Positions 16,546 to 24,751 of a DNA stretch of 64,000 nucleotides are shown in pieces (the first letter of the stretch is position 1; every line of letters begins with the position of its first letter). The translations under genes were made by a program, and so were the position numbers. The stretch comes from Marinirhabdus sp050859505 (lineage in GTDB: Bacteria; Bacteroidota; Bacteroidia; Flavobacteriales; Flavobacteriaceae): NCBI RefSeq assembly GCF_050859505.1, contig NZ_CP193934.1, forward strand, positions 248,001 through 312,000. Direction: 5' to 3'. A model generated the notes under the pieces. The model saw only the letters and a program-made list of their open reading frames with translations, searched no databases and was not told the origin of the DNA.

Positions 16546-17070
16546 TCAAGGGTAATTTCCAAAACCCATTTTAAATTTTCCCTCGGTTACATCTACAGAA
16601 GTTGTTGAGTTATAAAAGCCTATAAAACTAAAAGTACCTTCAATTAGTACTCCATCATCTTTAGTAATAGTGAATACCCCAGGTCTAAAACCTTCGAAAT
16701 CCGCCTTACTGTAATCAGAATAATAACTAATGCCGGCCTCACCACCAAAACCTATAGAAACATTATACAGATCATCTTCATCAATTCCAGAGTAATAGGT
16801 TCCAGGTCCAGCATACTCTTCAAGTAATATCCTTATGGTAATAAACCTATTATTTGGCATATCTTGACGGGCCATTATTTCTAAGTCATTCCCATGTAAA
16901 GTCGCCCTCAAAAAAGTAAATTCACTGTTATCCTTCGATGCAACGAATGAATCTGTACCTTTTAATAAGGCCGTTGCAAACTCAGAATTGTTTTCAACAG
17001 TTTCGTCATCTTTCTGACAAGAAATGAACAAAAAAAGAGATGTAAATAAAATAATAGAATAAAATTTCAT
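16546..17070 (-). CDS. second DUF6252-like lipoprotein
   Basis: A 174-residue lipoprotein: IILFTSLFLFISC with Cys19 and an acidic QKDDE start of the mature protein. Its closing pattern VLIEGTFSFIGFYN....VTEGKFKMGF matches the end of the lipoprotein at 15778-16299, so the two are related. The start codon lies 6 bases after the GSCFA stop, so it is in the alaS-GSCFA transcription unit rather than under a palindrome. Function unknown. Confidence 0.7.
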   Translation of the reverse strand: MKFYSIILFTSLFLFISCQKDDETVENNSEFATALLKGTDSFVASKDNSEFTFLRATLHGNDLEIMARQDMPNNRFITIRILLEEYAGPGTYYSGIDEDDLYNVSIGFGGEAGISYYSDYSKADFEGFRPGVFTITKDDGVLIEGTFSFIGFYNSTTSVDVTEGKFKMGFGNYP

Positions 17071-17076
17071 AAAAAT

Positions 17077-18039
17077 TTAAAATATAATGGTGGGCAATTT
17101 TTTTTCCAAACTACGAATTTTATTATCTAAATCCGTGCGAAATTTTTTGTATGATGCGCTCTTAGGATCAAAAGCCCTATGCTGCAACCCTCTTTGAATG
17201 GTATCAATTTCCTTTTGAAGCGGTTCTGTTTCCGAAGCGATCCAAACCAACTTAAATTTCTCCCAGATATACTGAATCGCCGTAGCATTTGGGTGTAACA
17301 TATCTTCCGCATAAAAACGATAATCCCGTAATTCATCCATCATAAGTTCATAGGAGGGGAAATAATATGATTTTTGATGGTGGATTTTTGATTGCGGATG
17401 AATAAACTGATGAATCCCTGCTATGAGATGTGCTTTACTCCTTCCGTTTTCTATAAAACCGTCTTTAATATGCCTCACTGGAGAAACGGTGATTAAACTA
17501 ATTGCTGAAGGGTTTATTTCTGAAATAAGTAAAACAGTTTTTTCTATACTTGCTGAAATTTTGGCGACTGAAAGTAATTCCTTCTCAAAATTCTGCTGCG
17601 GTACTTTATGACAATTCGCCACCACTGCGTCTGAAGCTATATGCCGATATACCCATGCCGTTCCAAAAGTAAAAATAATATGGGACGCCTCGGAAAGGTA
17701 GGCTGAAAATTCCTTCAGTTTGGCATTCAACACTACAACCAAGTCTTTTTTTGAAGTTGCCGTAACCGAAGAATGGGTCTCAAAACTGAACCATTGTCCG
17801 TCTCTTTCAAATACATCGGCTTCAGTAAACTTTTCATTTGTAACAGCACGTTGCACCAAATTCTGTATCGCCAAGGGATGAAACACAATCCCAAACGGGT
17901 TCTGCAAATTCTGAAATTTGAAATAGTCCAATTTCCCACCAATATTCTCCGTAAAACATGATCCCAGGAGTAAGACTTTAGACGTGTAGTCTATCTGATT
18001 TTTCTCGGGTGAGAGTGGTATGATGGTTTGTAGTTTCAT
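17077..18039 (-). CDS. GSCFA-domain protein
   Basis: A 320-residue protein with the family-naming motif near the N-terminus: VLLLGSCFTENIG (about 22-34), followed by NPFGIVFHP. It resembles an SGNH-like hydrolase fold, with a late LHPNA (DMLHPNATA) that could hold the catalytic His. The reaction is unknown. No signal peptide is visible, so it should be cytoplasmic. It lies downstream of alaS (75 bases, with a CAGT-word inverted repeat between) and just ahead of a lipoprotein. Confidence 0.85.
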   Translation of the reverse strand: MKLQTIIPLSPEKNQIDYTSKVLLLGSCFTENIGGKLDYFKFQNLQNPFGIVFHPLAIQNLVQRAVTNEKFTEADVFERDGQWFSFETHSSVTATSKKDLVVVLNAKLKEFSAYLSEASHIIFTFGTAWVYRHIASDAVVANCHKVPQQNFEKELLSVAKISASIEKTVLLISEINPSAISLITVSPVRHIKDGFIENGRSKAHLIAGIHQFIHPQSKIHHQKSYYFPSYELMMDELRDYRFYAEDMLHPNATAIQYIWEKFKLVWIASETEPLQKEIDTIQRGLQHRAFDPKSASYKKFRTDLDNKIRSLEKKLPTIIF

Positions 18040-18045
18040 CTTTTA

Positions 18046-18100
18046 GTATTCAGTGGCAGTGGCAGTAATTTTTAAAAACTGAATACAGCCACTGCTACTG
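18046..18100. repeat. CAGT-word inverted repeat between alaS and the GSCFA gene
   Basis: CAGTGGCAGTGGC (18051-18063) pairs with GCCACTGCTACTG (18088-18100) at 12 of 13 positions. An overlapping GTATTCAG (18046-18053) pairs with CTGAATAC (18079-18086). The two helices compete and cross, so they are alternative structures. It resembles elements at 22934-23036 and 29665-29733. Confidence 0.6.
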
Positions 18101-18114
18101 CATACGTATTTCCC

Positions 18115-20727
18115 TTACTGTATAAAATCTCTAGCAGCTTCCAACGCTTTTTCAATCCCGTCAGGGTTTTTACCCCCTGCAGTTGCGAAAAAGGGTTGTC
18201 CGCCGCCGCCGCCCTGGATGTGCTTTCCTAGTTCTCTAACAATTTGACCGGCATTTAATTTCTTCTCGGTAGCTAATTCTTTTGAAATATAACACGTTAA
18301 CAATGCCTTCCCATCTATTTTGGAACCAAATAGTATAAACAGATTGTCTATTTCGCCACCCAATTCAAAGGCTAAGTCTTTCAATCCACCAGCGTCAAGA
18401 TCTACTTCTTTTGCTAAGAAATTGACGTTGTTTATCACTTCAATTTCATTTTTAAGATCGCCTTTTATGTTTTTTGCCTTGTCCTTCAGCAATTCTTCTA
18501 GTTGCTTCTGGAGGCCGCTGTTTTCTTCCTGTAATTTCTCAATAGAAGAAACCGGGTCTTTGGTATTATTCAACAATTTCTGAACCTCCTTAAACGCTTT
18601 GCTCCTATCTTCAAAATAACTTTTAGCAGCGTCGCCAGTAATGGCTTCAATACGGCGAATTCCACTTGCTACAGCACCTTCAGAGGTAATAATAAAATGC
18701 CATATCTCATTCGTGTTGGCAACATGCGTTCCCCCACACAATTCCATCGATTTTCCAAACTTTATCGCGCGTACCGCATCTCCATATTTCTCACCAAACA
18801 ATGCAATAGCACCTTCGTCAATCGCTTGCTGATACGGGATTCCTCTTCGTTCTGTCAAAGCAATGCCTTCTCTAATTCTGGCATTTACAAAATCTTCTAC
18901 TTCACGTAACTGCTCCTCTGTTACCTTACTAAAATGTGAAAAATCGAAACGCAAATTCCCGCTATGCACCATACTTCCTTTTTGCTCTACGTGCTCTCCC
19001 AAAATATTTCGGAGCGCTTGATGCAACAAGTGTGTTGCGGTGTGGTTGGAAGCTGTTCTGCTACGTTGTTTGCCATCTACCACAGCTTTAAAAGTTCCGT
19101 CTGTGCTACGTGGTAAATTTTTCGCAAAGTGAACTATTAAATTATTTTCTTTTTTGGTATCTACAATATACACCACTTCGCCATTAGGCGCTTCCAAATA
19201 GCCTTTGTCGCCTACTTGCCCACCCCCTTCAGGATAAAAAGGCGTTAAGTTGAATACTAACTGGTACAGTTCTCCTTCTTTTTTACTTTCGGTTTTACGG
19301 TAGCGGGTAATCCGTACATCGGTTTCTAATGTATCGTAGCCTACAAATTCTTGTTCCGGATCATCTTCCAGCGTTACCCAATCGCCTGTGGCTACTTTGG
19401 TAGCTGCTCTGGCTTTTTCCTGTTGCTTTTTAAGCTTATTTTCAAATTCAACATGATTATAGGTATACCCTCGTTCTCTCAAAATAAGTTCTGTGAGATC
19501 CTCTGGAAAACCATAGGTGTCTTTCAATTCAAACACCTTAGCACCAGAAATTTCTTTGGCACTAGAGGTATTGATAATGTTCTCGAGCAACACCATTCCA
19601 TCCGAAAGCGTTCGCAAGAAAGATTTTTCTTCTTCTTTAATTACATTGGTAATCAAATTTTTCTCTTTCTTCAATTCTGGGAAGGCTTCGCCCATTTGCT
19701 GAGTAAGCGTTTCAATTAACTTGAAAATAAACGGCTCCTTGGTATCCAAAAATGTAAATCCATACCGAATGGCACGTCTTAAAATTCGTCTAATTACATA
19801 GCCAGCCCCCGTATTGCTAGGCAACTGCCCATCTGCAATACTAAAGGAAACGGCACGTATATGATCTGAAATCACTCTAATAGCAATATCTACTTTTTCA
19901 TCGTTTCCGTATTTGCTATTGGTTACAGCTTCTACTTCACGAATAAGCGGTGTAAACACATCGGTATCGTAATTACTTTGTTTGCCTTGTAAGACCATTG
20001 CCAAACGCTCAAAGCCCATCCCGGTATCTACGTGTTGTGCCGGAAGCTTTTCAAGACTGCCGTTAGCTTTTCGGTTAAATTGCATAAACACCAGGTTCCA
20101 AATCTCCACAACTTGTGGATGGTCCTGGTTTACCAAACTTGCGCCTGAAACTTTTGCTTTTTCTTCAGCAGAACGAATGTCTACGTGAATTTCGGAACAC
20201 GGGCCACAGGGTCCCTGTTCTCCCATTTCCCAAAAATTATCTTTTTTGTTTCCGTTAAGGATTCGGTCTTCGGCTACATACTGTTTCCAAAGATGGTACG
20301 CTTCAGTATCTCGGTCTAAGTTATCCTCGGCATCGCCTTCAAAAATGGTTACATATAATATGTCTTTATCTATTGCGTAGACTTCGGTTAATAATTCCCA
20401 CGCCCACGTAATGGCTTCTTTTTTGAAATAATCACCAAAGCTCCAGTTCCCCAGCATTTCAAACATAGTATGGTGATAGGTATCCATCCCTACTTCTTCC
20501 AGATCGTTATGTTTTCCGCTTACACGCAGGCACTTTTGAGTATCGGTAATTCTGGAATTTTTCACCTCTTTATTCCCCAGAAAATATTCTTTAAACGGCA
20601 CCATTCCAGCGTTCGTAAACATTAAGGTTGGATCGTTTTTAATCACCATGGGTGACGAGGGAACAATTTTATGTTCTTTCGATTTAAAGTATTGTAAGAA
20701 TTTTGAGCGTATTTCGCTGGAGTTCAT
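18115..20727 (-). CDS. alaS: alanyl-tRNA synthetase
   Basis: Charges tRNA-Ala in the cytoplasm. The 870-residue length is normal. The N-terminal class II core begins [14 protein letters not shown] and has [11 protein letters not shown]. The editing domain has the zinc-site motifs HTATHLLHQ and CGGTHV, and the C-terminal C-Ala domain ends with a Gly-rich [18 protein letters not shown]. The start at 20727 is preferred over an upstream in-frame codon because MNSSEIR is the usual beginning of bacterial AlaS and the extra residues look like translated promoter sequence. It diverges from the M23 peptidase gene. Confidence 0.97.
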   Translation of the reverse strand: MNSSEIRSKFLQYFKSKEHKIVPSSPMVIKNDPTLMFTNAGMVPFKEYFLGNKEVKNSRITDTQKCLRVSGKHNDLEEVGMDTYHHTMFEMLGNWSFGDYFKKEAITWAWELLTEVYAIDKDILYVTIFEGDAEDNLDRDTEAYHLWKQYVAEDRILNGNKKDNFWEMGEQGPCGPCSEIHVDIRSAEEKAKVSGASLVNQDHPQVVEIWNLVFMQFNRKANGSLEKLPAQHVDTGMGFERLAMVLQGKQSNYDTDVFTPLIREVEAVTNSKYGNDEKVDIAIRVISDHIRAVSFSIADGQLPSNTGAGYVIRRILRRAIRYGFTFLDTKEPFIFKLIETLTQQMGEAFPELKKEKNLITNVIKEEEKSFLRTLSDGMVLLENIINTSSAKEISGAKVFELKDTYGFPEDLTELILRERGYTYNHVEFENKLKKQQEKARAATKVATGDWVTLEDDPEQEFVGYDTLETDVRITRYRKTESKKEGELYQLVFNLTPFYPEGGGQVGDKGYLEAPNGEVVYIVDTKKENNLIVHFAKNLPRSTDGTFKAVVDGKQRSRTASNHTATHLLHQALRNILGEHVEQKGSMVHSGNLRFDFSHFSKVTEEQLREVEDFVNARIREGIALTERRGIPYQQAIDEGAIALFGEKYGDAVRAIKFGKSMELCGGTHVANTNEIWHFIITSEGAVASGIRRIEAITGDAAKSYFEDRSKAFKEVQKLLNNTKDPVSSIEKLQEENSGLQKQLEELLKDKAKNIKGDLKNEIEVINNVNFLAKEVDLDAGGLKDLAFELGGEIDNLFILFGSKIDGKALLTCYISKELATEKKLNAGQIVRELGKHIQGGGGGQPFFATAGGKNPDGIEKALEAARDFIQ

Positions 20728-20757
20728 CTGTATCGGGTTATAGTAAAACGCGCACAT

Positions 20758-20787
20758 TTGGGCACGTGAAAACAATTTATATCTTTG
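20758..20787 (+). promoter_or_regulatory. -33/-7 promoter for the M23 peptidase gene
   Basis: TTG (20758-20760), 19 bases, then TATCTTTG (20780-20787), a perfect -7 box, followed by a leader of about 55 bases to the ATG at 20848. Confidence 0.65.
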
Positions 20788-20847
20788 TAGGACGTTACCT
20801 AAAAAGTTAACGCACCCATCACCGCAAAAATAGGATTTTTTTAGCGT

Positions 20848-21828
20848 ATGTCTAAGGTTAAATATTACTACGATAGCGAGACTCTCTCGTACCGAAAAAT
20901 TGAGAAGAAAAAAGGCCGAAAACTCAGCATTTTTCTACTTAGTTTATTGGGTATGTTATTAAGTGGATTCTTATTGCTTCTGGTGTATTTAAACCTACCC
21001 TATGTAGAAACTCCCAAAGAAAAAACCTTAAAGCGTGAATTGTCCAATATGCAGTTGCAGTACGATTTACTGAACCGTAAAATGGACGTAGCCGAAAACG
21101 TCCTAAGCGACTTAGCAGACCGGGACAACAATCTTTACCGGGTTTATTTTGAAGCAAATCCAATTTCAGAAGAGCAGCGAAAAGCAGGTTTTGGAGGTGT
21201 GAACCGTTACAAGGACTTAGAAGGTTTTGATAATTCAAAATTAATTGCCACAGCGAACAGACGCTTAGATATCTTAACGAAGCAAATTGTAGTGCAGTCA
21301 CGTTCCCTGGACGAAATTGCATCGCTCGCCGAAGAAAAAGAAAAATTACTCGCCGCAATCCCAGCCATCCAACCCGTAAACAATGAAGATCTCACCCGCA
21401 TGGCCTCTGGGTACGGATACAGGACAGATCCTTTTACAAAAGCGAGAAAAATGCACTTTGGAATGGACTTTACAGCGCCAAGAGGAACGCCAGTATATGC
21501 TAGCGGAGATGGTGTCGTGACCCGTGCAGACAATAGTGCTTCTGGTTACGGAAACCATATAAGGATAGATCACGGATATGGCTATGAGAGTTTGTACGCG
21601 CACTTGTACAAATACAACAACATACGTATCGGTCAAAAAATTAAGCGCGGCGATTTAATTGGCTTTGTAGGAAGCACAGGGCGAAGTGAAGCGCCTCACC
21701 TGCATTATGAAGTTTTTAAAGACAATGAGCGCATTAATCCTATTAATTTTTACTACGGAAACTTGAGCCCTGAAGAATTTGCAGATCTGTTGAAAAAGTC
21801 ACAACAAGAGAATCAGTCATTAGATTAA
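20848..21828 (+). CDS. M23-family peptidoglycan endopeptidase (LytM-like)
   Basis: A 326-residue inner-membrane-anchored protein. A basic N-terminus is followed by one membrane helix (28-49), a coiled coil (about 57-170) and a C-terminal peptidase M23 domain (about 185-305). The zinc ligands and catalytic residues are present: His203 and Asp207 in HFGMDF, His252 in YAHLY, His286 in HLHYE. Because all four are intact it is likely an active enzyme cutting peptide bridges of the cell wall, rather than a degenerate EnvC/NlpD activator. It is followed on the same strand by the merR and lemA genes. Confidence 0.9.
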   Translation: MSKVKYYYDSETLSYRKIEKKKGRKLSIFLLSLLGMLLSGFLLLLVYLNLPYVETPKEKTLKRELSNMQLQYDLLNRKMDVAENVLSDLADRDNNLYRVYFEANPISEEQRKAGFGGVNRYKDLEGFDNSKLIATANRRLDILTKQIVVQSRSLDEIASLAEEKEKLLAAIPAIQPVNNEDLTRMASGYGYRTDPFTKARKMHFGMDFTAPRGTPVYASGDGVVTRADNSASGYGNHIRIDHGYGYESLYAHLYKYNNIRIGQKIKRGDLIGFVGSTGRSEAPHLHYEVFKDNERINPINFYYGNLSPEEFADLLKKSQQENQSLD

Positions 21829-21981
21829 TTAACGATATACGATTGACGATTTAAGAGGGTTGCTTCTTAGATTTCAAAACTTTTTGGATTTGGAATTTGT
21901 TCTTTGCAATTTTAACTCATATCAAAATATCGCTACTTCCCTTTCCATATTTTCATTAACTTCGTATAGCAATAAAATTGT

Positions 21982-22311
21982 ATGCACGTAGACCTTCCAG
22001 AAAAATTATATTACAGTATTGGTGAAGTAGCCAAGGCTTTTGATGTAAACACATCCCTCATCCGTTTTTGGGAGAAAGAGTTTGACGCACTAAAACCCAA
22101 GAAAAACGCTAAGGGCAACCGAAAATTTACTCCCACCGATATAAAAAATCTGGAACTTATCTTTCATTTGGTAAAGGAACGCGGGTTTACTCTGGAAGGT
22201 GCCAAAATTCATCTCAAGGAGAACAAACAAGAGACTTTAAACAATTTTGAAATCATTCGGAAACTGGAAACGGTGAAATCTGAATTACTGAAAATAAAAG
22301 ACCAACTATAA
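21982..22311 (+). CDS. MerR-family transcriptional regulator
   Basis: A 109-residue regulator with an N-terminal winged helix-turn-helix (YSIGEVAKAFDVNTSLIRFW, residues about 10-29), a RKFTP wing, and a short helical end. It lacks the Cys-rich or drug-binding C-terminal domain of larger MerR proteins, so its signal is unknown. It is 12 bases from lemA and probably cotranscribed. The upstream gap (21829-21981) carries ACGA words and no clear promoter. Confidence 0.85.
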   Translation: MHVDLPEKLYYSIGEVAKAFDVNTSLIRFWEKEFDALKPKKNAKGNRKFTPTDIKNLELIFHLVKERGFTLEGAKIHLKENKQETLNNFEIIRKLETVKSELLKIKDQL

Positions 22312-22323
22312 AAATACATTATT

Positions 22324-22923
22324 ATGAAAAAATGGCTACCCATTCTTATTATCCTTGGTATCATTTTACTGGCTGGAGCCTATCTAGCTAACCTCAATAA
22401 CCGCCTTGTACCTTTAGATGAAGGTGTTTCGGCCCAATGGGGAAATGTGGAAAGTGCCTACCAACGTCGTGCCGATCTTATTCCAAACATCGTAAATACC
22501 GCAAAGGGGTACGCAGAGTTTGAACAAAGCACGCTTGTAAAAGTTACGGAAGCGAGAAGCAAAGCCACATCTATACAGATAGATCCTAGCAATATTACGC
22601 CTGCACAATTAGAACAGTTTCAACAAGCACAGGCGGGACTTACTTCTGCCCTGTCACGATTGTTAGCTGTTTTTGAACGGTATCCAGATTTAAAAGCGAA
22701 CGAAAATTTTAAAGAACTCATTAACGAACTGGAACGCACTGAAAACAGAATAAATGTTGAACGCAATCGATTTAATGAAGCTGCCAAAGGATTAAATGTA
22801 GAAGTAAAAAAGTTTCCAGCAAAATTATTCGCCGGCATGCTTGGTTTTGAAGAAAGAGCGTACTTTAAAGCCGATGAAGGAGCTGAAGATGCGCCAGAAG
22901 TTGAGTTTAATTTTGGGAAGTAA
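22324..22923 (+). CDS. lemA: LemA-family protein
   Basis: A 199-residue protein with one N-terminal membrane helix (about 5-24) and a four-helix LemA domain. The family signature is clear: RRADLIPNIVNTAKGYA (about 48-64), then the helix LARLLAVFERYPDLKAN and a following LINELERTENRINVERNR. LemA proteins are widespread envelope proteins of unclear function. Together with TPM-domain genes downstream, this is a common arrangement; a link to envelope or membrane protein quality control is inferred only. Confidence 0.9.
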   Translation: MKKWLPILIILGIILLAGAYLANLNNRLVPLDEGVSAQWGNVESAYQRRADLIPNIVNTAKGYAEFEQSTLVKVTEARSKATSIQIDPSNITPAQLEQFQQAQAGLTSALSRLLAVFERYPDLKANENFKELINELERTENRINVERNRFNEAAKGLNVEVKKFPAKLFAGMLGFEERAYFKADEGAEDAPEVEFNFGK

Positions 22924-22933
22924 TAATGTTATA

Positions 22934-23036
22934 GGTTAAAAGTTAACAGTAGCTTTCAACTATTTATAAAACAAACCGATACATTTTTAAACACTTACCA
23001 GAACAACGATTAACAATTAACTGTTAACTAGTAACC
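22934..23036. repeat. long inverted repeat in the lemA-TPM gap
   Basis: GGTTAAAAGTTAACAGT (22934-22950) pairs with ACTGTTAACTAGTAACC (23020-23036) at 15 of 17 positions around a 69-base AT-rich spacer. The left arm and its flank (from 22931) are nearly the same as the sequence at 29651-29671 between era and der, so it is a dispersed element. Confidence 0.65.
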
Positions 23037-23040
23037 ACCC

Positions 23041-23478
23041 ATGTCCAAAGTAGAAGATTTCCTTACCCGCGAAGAAGAAATGGCTGTTGTAGAAGCCATA
23101 CGAATAGCCGAAAAAAATACTTCGGGTGAAATACGAGTGCATTTAGAACCGCACACCGAAGAAGATGCGTTTGACCGTGCCGCCGAAGTTTTTGACTTTC
23201 TGCATATGGACAACACCAAATTAAGCAACGGCGTCCTCATCTACGTTGCCGTGGAAGATCGCACCATCGTTATTATGGGCGATAAAGGCATTAACGATAA
23301 AGTACCGCCGCATTTCTGGGAAAGTACTAATGAGGCTATTATCAAGCAGTTTAAAAAGGGAGATATGAAACAGGGACTCATTGATGGCATCCTTAACGCA
23401 GGTGAGCAACTTAAAAAACATTTCCCATATAAAAAGAAAGACGTGAACGAATTGCCTGATGATATTTCGATTGGGTAA
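23041..23478 (+). CDS. TPM-domain protein, short form
   Basis: A 145-residue protein with a TPM_phosphatase-type domain: MAVVEAIRIAEKNTSGEIRV near the start, then GVLIYVAVEDRTIVIMGDKGI, and a C-terminal PYKKKDVNELPDDISIG. No signal peptide or membrane helix is visible, so it should be cytoplasmic or peripheral. Its partner is likely the longer, membrane-bound TPM protein encoded next. A paired short/long TPM arrangement after lemA is typical for flavobacteria. The biochemical role is uncertain. Confidence 0.85.
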   Translation: MSKVEDFLTREEEMAVVEAIRIAEKNTSGEIRVHLEPHTEEDAFDRAAEVFDFLHMDNTKLSNGVLIYVAVEDRTIVIMGDKGINDKVPPHFWESTNEAIIKQFKKGDMKQGLIDGILNAGEQLKKHFPYKKKDVNELPDDISIG

Positions 23479-23503
23479 ATTAGTAGTCTGTAGCAAAATT
23501 AAT

Positions 23504-24301
23504 TTGAAGATACTCTTTCAAAAATATATACTTTTTCTTTTCACGATTACGGCGTTTCTGTTTTCGAATGCTGTCACGGCACAATATGATGTCCCTCCAA
23601 AACCAGATTGGCGAAAAGAACAAACTTCAGTTTTCGATTATAGTAAGCTACTAACGGCAACTCAAAAAAATGCGCTAGAAACAAAACTTATTGGCTACGC
23701 AGATTCTACCTCCACCCAAATAGTTATTGTGATTATAAACACTTCCAACGGGGAAGACTTAAGTCTTCTAGGTGCTAAATGGGGACAACAATGGGGAATT
23801 GGACAAGCTAAAGAAGACAACGGGATCCTAATTATCTTAGCCAAAGAAGACCGCAACATAGATATTAATACAGGCTATGGTATTGAATACCGAATGACAG
23901 ACCGGATGACCGAGCGCATCATTAATCAAGTAATCATTCCACAATTTAAACAAAACAACTATTACGCAGGCCTGGACCAGGGAACCGATGCCATTTTTCA
24001 AGCTTTGAATGGCGAGTTTAAGGAAACTAGAAATTTAGATGACGGATTTGATTTCAGTGCGTCACTCATTCTTTTTTTCATATTTATAATCATTATGCTC
24101 ATACTAAGACGCCGAAACAAAGGCGGCGGAAAAAATAATGGAGGTCGAAGTGGCAGCAGCTTATTAGATGTGATTATTTTAAGCAATATGGGCCGGACTG
24201 GCGGTTTTGGTGGTGGTGGAAGTTTTGGAGGTGGAGGCGGTTTTGGAGGCGGCTTCGGTGGCGGCGGTTTTGGAGGCGGAGGTGCTTCTGGGAGCTGGTA
24301 A
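23504..24301 (+). CDS. TPM-domain membrane protein with Gly-rich tail (YgcG-like)
   Basis: A signal peptide (FLFTITAFLFSNAVTAQ) is followed by a periplasmic TPM domain (SVFDYSKLLTATQKNAL, then TQIVIVIINTS and NGILIILAKEDRNIDINTGYG), one membrane helix (ASLILFFIFIIIMLILRRR) and a tail made of GGGFGGG repeats ending GASGSW. The TTG at 23504 is chosen since it gives a normal Lys-plus-hydrophobic signal peptide. An ATG at 23459, overlapping the previous gene by 20 bases, is possible but makes an over-long leader. The stop codon lies inside the first copy of a 144-base tandem duplication. Confidence 0.85.
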   Translation: MKILFQKYILFLFTITAFLFSNAVTAQYDVPPKPDWRKEQTSVFDYSKLLTATQKNALETKLIGYADSTSTQIVIVIINTSNGEDLSLLGAKWGQQWGIGQAKEDNGILIILAKEDRNIDINTGYGIEYRMTDRMTERIINQVIIPQFKQNNYYAGLDQGTDAIFQALNGEFKETRNLDDGFDFSASLILFFIFIIIMLILRRRNKGGGKNNGGRSGSSLLDVIILSNMGRTGGFGGGGSFGGGGGFGGGFGGGGFGGGGASGSW

Positions 24302-24572
24302 TTTGAAGTACGAGGTACGAACGACGACATACGAATTTTTTAAAACCCTGTATTAAGCCGATATTGGCGGTGGTTGTTTTATAAAATTTGTAACTTTTTC
24401 TACAAATTTTATAAAACTTTGCGCTTGGAAATAAGGAGCTGGTAATTTGAAGTACGAGGTACGAACGACGAAATACGAATTTTTTAAAACCCTGTATTAA
24501 GCCGATATTGGCGGTGGTTGTTTTATAAAATTTGTACTTTTTTTACAAATTTTATAAAACTTTGCGCTTGGA
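24291..24572 (+). repeat. tandem duplication of 144 bases, two copies, with internal 17-base inverted repeats
   Basis: Copy 1 is 24291-24434 and copy 2 starts at 24435 and fades after about 24572. They differ at only a few bases. Copy 1 begins within the last codons of the TPM gene, so copy 2 carries a duplicated end GAGCTGGTAA outside any frame. Each copy holds a perfect 17-base inverted repeat GTTTTATAAAATTTGTA / TACAAATTTTATAAAAC (24376-24392 with 24401-24417; 24520-24536 with 24544-24560) and a string of ACGA words at its start. Confidence 0.9.
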
Positions 24573-24751
24573 TTAACAAAAGCTGGTAGCTTTGGTACAA
24601 TGCTCGTGACCGCTTGGACGCCACTAGCATCACTCAGCTACCTTTGATTCGTCTAAAATTAAACATTTTGGAAGTACGAACGACGAGTGACAAACCTAAG
24701 GTTTGAAAAACTGTCCATAGATGTGCTTCCTAAAGCTTTAAACCTAAGATA
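24573..24751. other. rest of the TPM-receptor intergenic region
   Basis: After the duplication, the sequence up to the receptor stop contains another ACGA-word string (about 24670-24690) and no open frame or clear terminator. The convergent TPM and receptor genes therefore share a 450-base repeat-rich gap. Confidence 0.5.

Noticed and set aside
23998..24330. Proline-rich 110-residue frame on the minus strand
   Set aside because: It is the mirror of the GGGFGGG tail of the TPM protein. The Pro repeats are the complement of Gly codons.
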